From Anaerolineales bacterium (lineage in GTDB: Bacteria > Chloroflexota > Anaerolineae > Anaerolineales > UBA6663): a stretch of 6,220 bases of DNA. Below the pieces are notes generated by a model, which saw only the letters and a list, made by a program, of their open reading frames with translations, searched no databases and was not told the origin of the DNA. A program made the position numbers and the translations under genes. The stretch is taken from NCBI GenBank assembly GCA_016789245.1, contig JAEURM010000123.1:1-6220 (forward strand), given 5' to 3'. This document shows positions 1 through 6,220 of the stretch, one piece after another. Position 1 is the first letter of the stretch, and every line of letters starts with the position of its first letter.

Positions 1-698
1 CAGACCCACAGGCACCGTTTGCCCCGCCCTTGCAAGAACCGATTTGGCTGGAGCCATACCCTGATGAGTGGTTGCCAGATTTTGCCACTGACCCCGAAAC
101 TGAATTCACGCAACGAGAGCGCGTCTCTTTGGCTTTTCTCATAGCCTTGCAACATTTACCGCCCCGCCAACGCGCGGCGTTGTTGTTAAGTGATGTGTTG
201 GATTGGCGCGCCAGCGAAATTGCCGAAGCGCTGGAAATGACGGTTTCCGCTGTGAACAGCGCCTTGCACCGCGCCCGCGAAACTTTGACACGGCGGCCAC
301 CGGCACAGACCGCACGTGCGGGAGCCACCACCGAGGCCTTGCTAGCCCGTTACGTGCGCGCGTGGGAAGAAGCGGATATCGGCAGTCTAGTCGCTCTGCT
401 CAAAGAAGAGGCAATTTTTGCCATGCCGCCCTCACCGTCTTGGTACGCCGGACGGAACGCGATTGGCACGTTTGTGGGCGGCACCATGCTCAATCCGCAG
501 ATGCGGGGCGTATGGCGGCTGGTGCTTACTCAAGCCAACGGTGACCCGGCGTGTGCGCTCTTTCAATGTTCAGCTGAGACGGGTGACCTTCAACCAGTGG
601 CCGTGCAAACGCTCACCGTGGAAGACGGGCAGATTACGGCCATCCACAGTTTTATGCGGCCCGATTTAGTAGCGCGGTTTGTGCCTAGCGCGCGTTGA
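1..698 (+). CDS. ECF-type RNA polymerase sigma factor with SnoaL-like C-terminal domain (5' truncated)
   Basis: The reading frame is open from base 3 to the TGA at 696-698, so the window holds the last 231 residues and the gene begins upstream. Sigma region 4 is encoded at about nt 115-285: it includes 'LPPRQRAALLLSDVL', then a helix-turn-helix with 'ASEIAEALEMTVSAVNSALH' that would contact the -35 element. A proline-rich linker ('WLEPYPDEWLPD') precedes it, as is usual in the SigG/SigX5-like group. From about nt 339 to the end is a SnoaL/NTF2-like domain ('LLARYVRAWEEADIGSLVALL', 'FAMPPSPSWYAGRNAIGTFV' style). In such sigma factors this fused domain is known or thought to modulate activity in place of a separate anti-sigma factor. 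Region 2, which binds the -10 element, is expected in the missing 100 or so residues. No anti-sigma gene is adjacent on the visible side. The ligand and regulon cannot be told from sequence. Confidence 0.93.
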   Translation, partial: DPQAPFAPPLQEPIWLEPYPDEWLPDFATDPETEFTQRERVSLAFLIALQHLPPRQRAALLLSDVLDWRASEIAEALEMTVSAVNSALHRARETLTRRPPAQTARAGATTEALLARYVRAWEEADIGSLVALLKEEAIFAMPPSPSWYAGRNAIGTFVGGTMLNPQMRGVWRLVLTQANGDPACALFQCSAETGDLQPVAVQTLTVEDGQITAIHSFMRPDLVARFVPSAR

Positions 699-933
699 TG
701 GCTTGCGCTTCGGTGTAGCCATCATACGCCTGCAAGGTGTTGATGATGAACACCGCTACAAACATGAACGGGAATAAGCTGGGCGCGGCGGTTTGCAAAT
801 TTAATTCCACGTAGGTGAGAATTGCCGCGCCAAGGGTGAGTGCTAAGCCCACCGCTTTGCGCCGCCCGTTGTACAATGTGCCTGCGCCCATTAAGAAGAA
901 GTTCAGCACTGCCGCAATCCATGGGTTTTTCAT
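685..933 (-). CDS. Small TM2-like integral membrane protein, function unknown
   Basis: This 82-residue protein starts at ATG (933-931) with a well-placed ribosome binding site and ends at TAG (687-685). Three hydrophobic stretches are visible, at about residues 5-20, 28-45 and 53-67. The first is followed by a glycine-rich turn and a short basic loop ('GAGTLYNGRRK'). A hydrophobic helix, a G-x-G-x-x-Y-x-G turn and a basic loop is the layout of TM2-like small membrane proteins. The tail 'AYDGYTEAQAINAR' resembles the 'DAYRLAKxxN' ends of that group. The catalytic or transport role is unknown and no enzyme motif is seen. Its last 14 bases overlap the end of the convergent sigma factor gene, so the two transcripts must run into each other. 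A link to the sigma factor's regulon is possible but unsupported. Confidence 0.8.
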   Translation of the reverse strand: MKNPWIAAVLNFFLMGAGTLYNGRRKAVGLALTLGAAILTYVELNLQTAAPSLFPFMFVAVFIINTLQAYDGYTEAQAINAR

Positions 934-939
934 TAGAAG

Positions 940-944
940 CTCCT
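940..944 (-). promoter_or_regulatory. Ribosome binding site of the TM2-like protein
   Basis: Read on the - strand, the bases are AGGAG, six nucleotides before the ATG at 933. This is the best Shine-Dalgarno match and spacing in the window and supports both the reality and the start of the small membrane protein. Confidence 0.75.
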
Positions 945-953
945 GTGATTGAT

Positions 954-959
954 ATTCTA
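954..959 (-). promoter_or_regulatory. Possible -10 element for the TM2-like protein
   Basis: On the - strand this reads TAGAAT, five of six matches to TATAAT, and lies 20 bases before the start codon, which would give a very short leader. No convincing -35 hexamer sits 16-18 bases upstream, so the call rests on the -10 match alone. The 83-bp gap (934-1016) must hold the promoter for this gene and probably one for the divergent glycosyltransferase, but I cannot place the latter. Confidence 0.25.
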
Positions 960-1016
960 TGAAGTAAGACGGCGGCGCTGAGCAAAACTATGCGGTGGGC
1001 TAATTGAGTTCTTGGT

Positions 1017-3662
1017 ATGCGCCCCCGCTATTTCTGGCTTCTGATTGCTTGCCTACTGTTCGCCACTGCTAATCGCGCCTTTCACCTCACCTCACAAAGT
1101 TTGTGGTTTGATGAAGCCTTTATGGTTCAGGCTGGGCAGGCCAATTGGCCCGCTGTGCTGTGGGCTGAGCCCAACCATCCGCCGTTGTACGCCCTGTTTC
1201 TGTTTTTTGTAGTTCGCTTGGCGGGTGAGGGTGAATTGGCCTTACGCTGGTCATCGCTTTTACTGGGATTAGGGGTGATTGTGCTAACAGCTCGGCTTGC
1301 CCGGCGTTTGTTCAATCAGCCGGCCGCAGTGTGGGCCGCTTGGCTGGCCGCCGCCTCGCCGCTTTTGTGGTGGGCTTCTCAAGAAGTGCGCATGTATATT
1401 TTGACGGCCGGTTGTGTAGCCCTCATGGCCGAGAGTTGGCACGCGCTTCTAAAATCCCCGGCCCGCCGCCACTGGTTGACGTTTTGGGCGGCTGAACTGC
1501 TTCTCCTGTATTCGCATCTTTCTACCCCAGCGGCGGTGATTTGGATTAACGCCGCCACGCTCCTCAGTTGGCTGTTACATCGTCAGCCGTTGCGGCCAGC
1601 TTGGCGCACATGGGTTGTGGGGCAAGCGGGCGTTGTGGCGCTGTGGCTCCCGTGGCTGATATTTTTTGTAGGCCGCGCGCCCTCAGGCCCCAAAATTGTT
1701 GTTTCACCGCCTCTGCTCAACGGGGAACTCCTCAGCCAAATGTGGCAATCCTTTTGGCTTCCCTCTTGGCTAATGGTGGAGCGTGAACCGGTGCTTGCAA
1801 CGCTGAGTGGTGCGGCGCTCATTGGCCTCCTAATCAGCGTACCGTGGCCCAACGCCAACGCCCGTTGGCTGGCTTTTCATTTTCTGGCCGTGTGCGCCAG
1901 TGTAATTGCCGGCCTGATTGGTTTTCAGAGCGGCTTTCATGGCCGTTACCTCACCTTGGCCGCGCCGCTCCTGTTGGCACTTGTGGCCGGTGGGCTAGCG
2001 CATCTGGCTCAATTTCAACGGGTGGGTAAAGCGCTGGCCGGTGGGCTAATGGTGATTTTTCTCGCGCTGTTTGGGTTAGGCGTGAACCGCTTTTTTGAAC
2101 AACCAGAATATGGCCGGGAAGATGTGCGCGGCCTGGCCCGCTTCTACGCCGAGCGGCTGACGGCGGCAGACAGCGTGATTGCATTTTCTTACTCGCCACG
2201 TTTTGACTTGGAATATTATTGGCGCGCTGAACAAGTGACCGCGCCTTTGCTAACCTTTATGGATAATCCCACCCCGGAAGATTTTTGGGCGCGTTTGCCC
2301 GCCAGCGGCGCAATGGCGCTGAACGTGTGGTTTCAAGAACGGGCGGATTATCGCGGCCTAGCGCCTTGCACTTTGGCGCATGGCTCGCGCAACTTGCCTG
2401 AAACGTTAGCCGTGCCCGGCATGCTCACCGAGGTTTACGCCGAACCGCGCCAGCCGCTTAGCCTCCAATCGGCCGCCGCCGCGTTTGCCGTTGCCCAAGT
2501 GACGCAGATCAGCGCACTGCCCGCTTTCACCGCTGACCAAGCTCTATGTGTGCCCATCCGTATTCGCCTCACTCAGCCCATGGAGACGGATTTGAAGGCC
2601 CTCCTGCGCGTGAAAAATAGTTTGGGCTGGGAAGTGGCGCGGGCAGATGTTTTCTTCGCGCAAGATAATCAGCACACCACCGCCCGCTTGGCCTCCGGCG
2701 CGGAGTTAGCCGCGTTTCCTTTAGTGCGCCTGCCGTTGGGCGCGCCCGCCGGAAAATATACTTTGATGCTCACACTTTATGATGAGGGCCAACTCTCCGG
2801 CTACGATGTTTTATCTGAAGCCGGTGCGCCAGCCGGCAAAGAATGGCGCGTAGGCGAATGGGCCATTCAACCGGGCGCGCGCTGGGAAAACGTCACCCGG
2901 GCCACGCAATTGCCCGTGCCCGTTGAGCAGGCCGCTGGTGAAAGCCTCACGCTGGTGGCGCAATCCGTGGAGGCCAGTCCGCCCATCATCATTGCCAATG
3001 GAATGCGTTTGCCGGTAAGTTTGCTGTGGCGGGGCACTGGCCCACTGCCACCCCTGAGCCTCATTGCTGATGATGACAGTTGGCGCGTAACTGTTCCGGC
3101 CACCTCAACCGCCTCGGATGCGCTTCGGCTTGATTGGCGCGAAATCCCCATCCCGCCTGAAGCTGAAAGCGGCCCGGCTACCTTGCAACTGCCCAACGGC
3201 TTGGTGATTGCTCGGTTGGCGGTGCAAACGTTGCCCTTCTTAGCAACTCCGCCGGAAACATCGACTGCGGTGGGCGTTGCCCTGCCCGGAGTGGGCCAAT
3301 TGGTGGGCTACCAACTGGCCGCAACGGCATTTACGCGCACAGACCCCATCACTCTCACCCTCGTCTGGCAGGCCAGCCAACCCACCGAAACCAGCTACAC
3401 CATTTTTGTGCAACTGTTGGCCGCTGATGGTACAGTGGTGGCACAAAGTGATTCTTTGCCCGCCCAAGGCACACGCCCCACCACCACTTGGCGGCTCGGT
3501 GAATATATTGCGGACCCGCACACACTCAATGTGCGCACAGATGCTTTACCCGGATTTACTACTTTGATTGCCGGAATGTACAATGCAGAAACGGGCCAAA
3601 GGCTGAGGTGGCAAACGGAAGCCGATGCCCTCACCTTGGCAACAGGAGTAGAGCTTAAGTGA
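1017..3662 (+). CDS. GT-C fold membrane glycosyltransferase (family 39/PMT-like) with large extracytoplasmic beta-rich tail
   Basis: This 881-residue membrane protein probably transfers a sugar from a lipid-phosphate donor to a cell-envelope acceptor on the outer face of the membrane. After a first membrane helix (about 5-22) comes 'SLWFDEAFMV', with the Asp32-Glu33 pair in the first outer loop where GT-C enzymes carry the catalytic acid. 'HPPLY' (54-58), 'RWSS' (77-80) and 'SQEVRMY' (121-127) follow, all typical of PMT_2/family-39-like proteins. About a dozen hydrophobic segments run to residue 360, including 'GRYLTLAAPLLLALVAGGLA'. The remaining 520 residues have no membrane helix. They look extracytoplasmic, with two likely beta-sandwich regions at about 505-590 and 775-875, a pattern I associate with Chloroflexota. 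ATG 1017 is the first start after an in-frame TGA at 1005; its Shine-Dalgarno site is weak. The TGA overlaps the gatB start. Donor and acceptor are unknown. Confidence 0.88.
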   Translation: MRPRYFWLLIACLLFATANRAFHLTSQSLWFDEAFMVQAGQANWPAVLWAEPNHPPLYALFLFFVVRLAGEGELALRWSSLLLGLGVIVLTARLARRLFNQPAAVWAAWLAAASPLLWWASQEVRMYILTAGCVALMAESWHALLKSPARRHWLTFWAAELLLLYSHLSTPAAVIWINAATLLSWLLHRQPLRPAWRTWVVGQAGVVALWLPWLIFFVGRAPSGPKIVVSPPLLNGELLSQMWQSFWLPSWLMVEREPVLATLSGAALIGLLISVPWPNANARWLAFHFLAVCASVIAGLIGFQSGFHGRYLTLAAPLLLALVAGGLAHLAQFQRVGKALAGGLMVIFLALFGLGVNRFFEQPEYGREDVRGLARFYAERLTAADSVIAFSYSPRFDLEYYWRAEQVTAPLLTFMDNPTPEDFWARLPASGAMALNVWFQERADYRGLAPCTLAHGSRNLPETLAVPGMLTEVYAEPRQPLSLQSAAAAFAVAQVTQISALPAFTADQALCVPIRIRLTQPMETDLKALLRVKNSLGWEVARADVFFAQDNQHTTARLASGAELAAFPLVRLPLGAPAGKYTLMLTLYDEGQLSGYDVLSEAGAPAGKEWRVGEWAIQPGARWENVTRATQLPVPVEQAAGESLTLVAQSVEASPPIIIANGMRLPVSLLWRGTGPLPPLSLIADDDSWRVTVPATSTASDALRLDWREIPIPPEAESGPATLQLPNGLVIARLAVQTLPFLATPPETSTAVGVALPGVGQLVGYQLAATAFTRTDPITLTLVWQASQPTETSYTIFVQLLAADGTVVAQSDSLPAQGTRPTTTWRLGEYIADPHTLNVRTDALPGFTTLIAGMYNAETGQRLRWQTEADALTLATGVELK
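3644..3648 (+). promoter_or_regulatory. Ribosome binding site of gatB inside the glycosyltransferase gene
   Basis: AGGAG lies within the last codons of the glycosyltransferase gene, ten bases before the GTG at 3659. The spacing is slightly long. Together with the 4-nt overlap it suggests that gatB is translated from the same message, possibly by reinitiation after the upstream stop. Confidence 0.6.
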
Positions 3663-5101
3663 CTTACGAAGCCGTCATCGGATTAGAAATCCACATTCAA
3701 CTCAACACGCATAGCAAAATTTTTTGTAGCTGTGCGGCCGATTCTTGGGGCGCACCGCCCAACACCAACATTTGCCCGGTGTGTAGCGGCCTGCCCGGCT
3801 CCCTGCCCGTTCTCAACCGGAGTGTGGTGGAAAAAGCCGCCATGCTGGCCGCCGCGATGCACAGTGATATCCGTGCCGAGAGTTTCTTTGACCGAAAAAA
3901 TTACTTCTACCCGGATTTGCCCAAGGGCTACCAAATTACGCAATATGATGCGGCCATTGGCCACGGCGGTCACTTTGATATTCCCATGCCGGATGGCACT
4001 CGTAAGCGCGTGGGCATCCACAAAATGCACATGGAAGAAGACGCGGGCAAAACTAAAAATGATGCCACGCGCGGCGTGCGCCTGATTGATATGAATCGGT
4101 GCGGCGTGCCGTTGATTGAAATGGTGACTGGCCCAGATTTGCGCACCGCAGAAGAAGCCGCGCAATTTCTCACGGCCATGCGGCAGTTACTCCGCTGGTT
4201 AGATGTTTCTGAGGCGAATATGGAACGCGGCCACCTGCGCTGTGATGCCAACGTCTCCATCCGTGAGGCGGGCAGTACCGTGCTGAACGCCAAAACGGAA
4301 ATTAAGAACGTGAACAGTATTGAAGCCGTGCGCCACGCCATTGAAGCCGAAATTGCGCGGCAGGTGGCGGAGGTGGAAGCTGGGCGGCGTGTGCAAGCGT
4401 GGACGCTGGATTGGGATGATGAAACGCAAACGCTGAAGAAGATGCGGAGCAAGGAAACAGAAGCCGATTACCGTTACTTTCGTGAGCCGGATTTGCTTTC
4501 GGCTCAACTGACGGAGGAGTGGCGGGCGGAGATTTTGAGCCGCTTCCCAGAACTACCGCAAGTGCGCGGCGCCCGTTTCATTTCAGATTACGGCTTGAGC
4601 GAATACGATGCGGGTGTGCTCACGGATGAACGCGCGCTCTCCGATTACTTTGAGCAAACGGTAGAGTTGGCCTCGCCCACCCCGCCCAAGGGCGTGGCTA
4701 ATTGGCTGATGAATGATATTCTGCGCTTGCTGAATGAACGCGGGCTAACCGTACGTGAGTTGGCGCAAACACTCACCCCAAGCTATCTGGCAGAACTCAT
4801 CCGCTTGGTGGAAGCGAAAACCATCAACCGCGTGACGGGCACGCAACTGCTTCCCAAAATTATTGAAACGGGCCATTCACCCCAGAGCTTGGTAGAAGCA
4901 GAAGGGCTGGCGCAAATTTCCGGCGATGACGCCATTCGTGCCATTGCCCAGCAAGTGATTGCTGAGAACGCTGACCAAGTGGAAGCCTACCGCAAGAAGC
5001 CCAGCCTGCTTAAATGGTTTGTAGGCCAAGTGATGCGCAAGAGCCAAGGCAAAGCCAACGCCCAAGTGGCCGAGCGCATTCTCGCTGAGCTTTTGGAATA
5101 A
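3659..5101 (+). CDS. gatB: Aspartyl/glutamyl-tRNA amidotransferase subunit B
   Basis: GatB is the tRNA-binding and kinase subunit of cytoplasmic GatCAB. It activates Glu on misacylated Glu-tRNA(Gln), or Asp on Asp-tRNA(Asn), using ATP; ammonia from GatA then forms the amide. The 480 residues match the family's length. The N-terminus 'VIGLEIHIQLNTHSKIF' carries Glu10 and His12. Cys23, Cys25, Cys39 and Cys42 form the C-x-C...C-x2-C zinc site of zinc-type GatB proteins. 'FDRKNYFYPDLPKGYQITQ' (77-95), 'HMEEDAGK' (124-131), Glu154 in 'PLIEMV' and 'MERGHLRCDANVS' (188-200) are the conserved active-site blocks. A helical GatB/YqeY tail (about 330-480) binds tRNA and ends in 'VGQVMRKSQGKANAQ'. The GTG start is fixed because the preceding in-frame codon is TAA (3656-3658). 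gatA and gatC are not in the window. All key residues seem present. Confidence 0.98.
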   Translation: MTYEAVIGLEIHIQLNTHSKIFCSCAADSWGAPPNTNICPVCSGLPGSLPVLNRSVVEKAAMLAAAMHSDIRAESFFDRKNYFYPDLPKGYQITQYDAAIGHGGHFDIPMPDGTRKRVGIHKMHMEEDAGKTKNDATRGVRLIDMNRCGVPLIEMVTGPDLRTAEEAAQFLTAMRQLLRWLDVSEANMERGHLRCDANVSIREAGSTVLNAKTEIKNVNSIEAVRHAIEAEIARQVAEVEAGRRVQAWTLDWDDETQTLKKMRSKETEADYRYFREPDLLSAQLTEEWRAEILSRFPELPQVRGARFISDYGLSEYDAGVLTDERALSDYFEQTVELASPTPPKGVANWLMNDILRLLNERGLTVRELAQTLTPSYLAELIRLVEAKTINRVTGTQLLPKIIETGHSPQSLVEAEGLAQISGDDAIRAIAQQVIAENADQVEAYRKKPSLLKWFVGQVMRKSQGKANAQVAERILAELLE

Positions 5102-5132
5102 ACTGGCGTAATGACAAGATGGCTGGATGAAG

Positions 5133-5176
5133 CACTCTGTCATCATGTCACTCTGTCATCTCTTCATAAGTGTCAC
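5133..5176 (+). repeat. Imperfect octamer tandem repeat between gatB and the hydrolase
   Basis: Read in eights from 5133, the sequence is CACTCTGT, CATCATGT, CACTCTGT, CATCTCTT, then a nine-base unit CATAAGTGT and the start of another (CAC). Units one and three are identical, and CACTCTGTCATC recurs exactly 16 bases apart (5133-5144 and 5149-5160). The other strand reads as alternating 'TGACA/GATGACAG'-like words, and ATGACA at 5111-5116 is a further inverted copy just outside the array. The repeat fills most of the 68-bp gap after the gatB stop and runs into the hydrolase start. No T-tract follows a strong hairpin, so a simple intrinsic terminator is unlikely. Function unknown; it may be a dispersed intergenic repeat of this genome. 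Confidence 0.6.
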
Positions 5177-6048
5177 CTAATTCCTCCTACCTCCTTCTCA
5201 ACCACCTCCGCTTCCACTACCTCAACTGGGGCGGGAACGGCCAGCCGTTGGTGCTTCTGCACGGTTTGGCCTCTAACGCGCATATTTGGGATTTGGTAGC
5301 GCCGCACTTGGCGGAAAACTTTCGCGTCTTCGCGCTAGATCAGCGCAATCACGGCCTCACGGATGCGGCGGAGGATGGCTTTGATTTTGAAACCATTACG
5401 CGCGATGCGTACGCGTTTGTGGAAGCCATGAATTTGGAGCGGCCGATTCTGGTGGGGCATAGCTGGGGCGCCAGCACAGTGTTGGCTTACGCCGCTTCAC
5501 GCGCGGTTGGCCCGTTTGCGCCAGCGGCCATTGTGCTGGTGGATGGTGGCTTATTTGCTATGAAGGATGTGCCCGGCTTCACCTGGGAAAAAGCGGAAGT
5601 GATGCTTCGCCCACCAGAGCTGGATGGCATGCCCGTGGAAGACTTTCTGGCGCGGATGCAGGGCTTTTTGCCAGCCGGTTTATATTCCGAAGCCGTGGCC
5701 AATATCATTCTCGCCAACTTCCGCATTGATGAGGCCGAGAAAATTTACCGCCGCCTGCCCATCCCCAAGCACATGCAAATTGCGCGCGCTATTTATGAGA
5801 AGCAGACGTTTGAGCTGTTTGCCCGTGTGCGTTGCCCCATTTTGCTGTGCCCGGCCAGTGAGCGGCCGCGGGATGAACGTGGCGAGCAATTCTTACGGCT
5901 CAAACAAGAAGGTGCCACCCGCGCCGCGCAAACCAATCCGCGCACGCACACCCACTGGTTTGAGAACACCATTCATGATGTACCCCTCCAGCGGCCCGCC
6001 GAGTTGGCAGAAGTGGTGCGTCACTTCGTTGCTACCGAAGTTCATTAA
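5170..6048 (+). CDS. Alpha/beta hydrolase fold protein
   Basis: This 292-residue single-domain hydrolase is probably cytoplasmic, with no signal peptide or membrane segment. The oxyanion-hole strand is 'PLVLLHGLASN' (26-36). Next comes 'FALDQRNHGLTD' (54-65), and the nucleophile elbow is 'GHSWG' with Ser98. The base is probably His269 in 'NTIHDVPLQRP', as in esterase-like and C-C hydrolase-like members. The usual catalytic Asp after strand 7 is not obvious: 'PILLCPASERPRDE' (223-236) replaces the common 'G.xD' turn, so Asp235 or Asp125 ('LVDGG', after strand 6) may serve. The cap lies at about 130-215. GTG 5170 is the only plausible start, as TAA precedes it in frame and no ATG, GTG or TTG comes earlier than the core motif. 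No Shine-Dalgarno site is visible. The substrate cannot be predicted. The gene ends one base before the acetyltransferase start. Confidence 0.92.
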   Translation: MSPNSSYLLLNHLRFHYLNWGGNGQPLVLLHGLASNAHIWDLVAPHLAENFRVFALDQRNHGLTDAAEDGFDFETITRDAYAFVEAMNLERPILVGHSWGASTVLAYAASRAVGPFAPAAIVLVDGGLFAMKDVPGFTWEKAEVMLRPPELDGMPVEDFLARMQGFLPAGLYSEAVANIILANFRIDEAEKIYRRLPIPKHMQIARAIYEKQTFELFARVRCPILLCPASERPRDERGEQFLRLKQEGATRAAQTNPRTHTHWFENTIHDVPLQRPAELAEVVRHFVATEVH

Positions 6049-6049
6049 C

Positions 6050-6220
6050 ATGGCCGCCATCTTCTACCGCCCGGCGACTGCGGCGGATATGCCGGCCATC
6101 CGCGCCATCATCCGCGAGGCGGAAATTAACCCGTTGGGCCTGAAGTGGCAAAACTTTTTAGTGGCAGAAGAAGCAGACGCAGTGGTAGCAACTGGCCAAA
6201 TCAAAGCGCATGGTGATGGA
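6050..6220 (+). CDS. GNAT-family N-acetyltransferase (3' truncated)
   Basis: Translation from ATG 6050 stays open for 57 codons to the window edge. It begins 'MAAIFYRPATAADMPAIRAI', the beta1-alpha1 start of GNAT enzymes (R-P-A-T-x-x-D-x-x-x-I). It continues with 'INPLGLKWQNFLVAEE' and 'VVATGQIK', which fit strands 2-4, where these proteins describe and report an activity ('VAEE...VVATGQI'). The acetyl-CoA binding Q/R-x-x-G-x-G/A motif would lie downstream and is not visible, so activity cannot be judged. The start follows the hydrolase TAA after one base, which suggests co-transcription; only a weak GAAG (6037-6040) precedes it. The acceptor substrate is unknown. Confidence 0.8.
   Translation, partial: MAAIFYRPATAADMPAIRAIIREAEINPLGLKWQNFLVAEEADAVVATGQIKAHGDG

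Noticed and set aside
30..32. TTG as the start codon of the sigma factor
   Set aside because: The frame is open back to base 3 with residues ('DPQAPFAPP') typical of the linker before sigma region 4. Region 2 would be missing if translation began here, so the gene simply continues off the left edge.
949..954. TTGATA as a -35 element for the glycosyltransferase
   Set aside because: The hexamer matches well, but no -10-like sequence occurs 16-18 bases downstream, where the DNA is GC-rich.
1984..2048. 14-base exact repeat (TGGCCGGTGGGCTA) 51 bases apart
   Set aside because: Both copies encode Ala-Gly-Gly-Leu in neighbouring membrane helices of the glycosyltransferase, in the same frame. Similar residues and codons are enough to explain it.
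3970..4452. 160-residue reading frame on the - strand inside gatB
   Set aside because: It lies entirely within a strongly conserved gene, has no recognisable domain or ribosome binding site, and its composition reflects the gatB codons read backwards. The same applies to the frame at 3683-4165.
5111..5143. Hairpin ATGACA...TGTCAT as an intrinsic terminator of gatB
   Set aside because: The stem is only six pairs with a 21-base loop and no following run of T. It is better explained as part of the octamer repeat family.
5133..5176. CRISPR-like array
   Set aside because: Units are eight bases long with no spacers, and there are no cas genes nearby.

Overview
The window looks like ordinary chromosomal DNA from a free-living bacterium, most likely Chloroflexota and perhaps an Anaerolineae-like lineage. 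The main reason is the large membrane glycosyltransferase. Its C-terminal domain, built around a 'LTLVWQA...TIFVQLLAADG...' pattern, is a style I associate with family-39-like glycosyltransferases of that phylum. A SnoaL-tailed ECF sigma factor and a zinc-type GatB fit but do not prove it. The assignment is inference from protein style, not from a marker gene.

Layout from left to right. (1) The 3' two thirds of an ECF sigma factor with a SnoaL-like C-terminal domain (+ strand, cut by the left edge). (2) A small three-helix TM2-like membrane protein on the - strand, whose end overlaps the sigma factor's end tail to tail. (3) An 83-bp divergent gap. (4) An 881-residue GT-C fold glycosyltransferase with about a dozen membrane segments and a long extracytoplasmic beta-rich tail. 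(5) gatB, overlapping the glycosyltransferase stop codon by 4 nt. (6) A 68-bp gap holding an imperfect octamer tandem repeat. (7) An alpha/beta hydrolase whose GTG start lies inside the last repeat unit. (8) The first 57 codons of a GNAT acetyltransferase, one base after the hydrolase stop.

The genes from 1017 onward all point the same way with tiny gaps or overlaps, so they could be co-transcribed. Functionally they are a mixed set: cell-envelope glycosylation, tRNA-dependent amidation (Gln-tRNA and/or Asn-tRNA synthesis), a hydrolase and an acetyltransferase. I see no single pathway, defence system, mobile element, CRISPR array or RNA gene. The points most worth a second look are the octamer repeat that supplies a start codon, the missing canonical acid residue in the hydrolase, and the coupling of gatB to an unrelated membrane glycosyltransferase.
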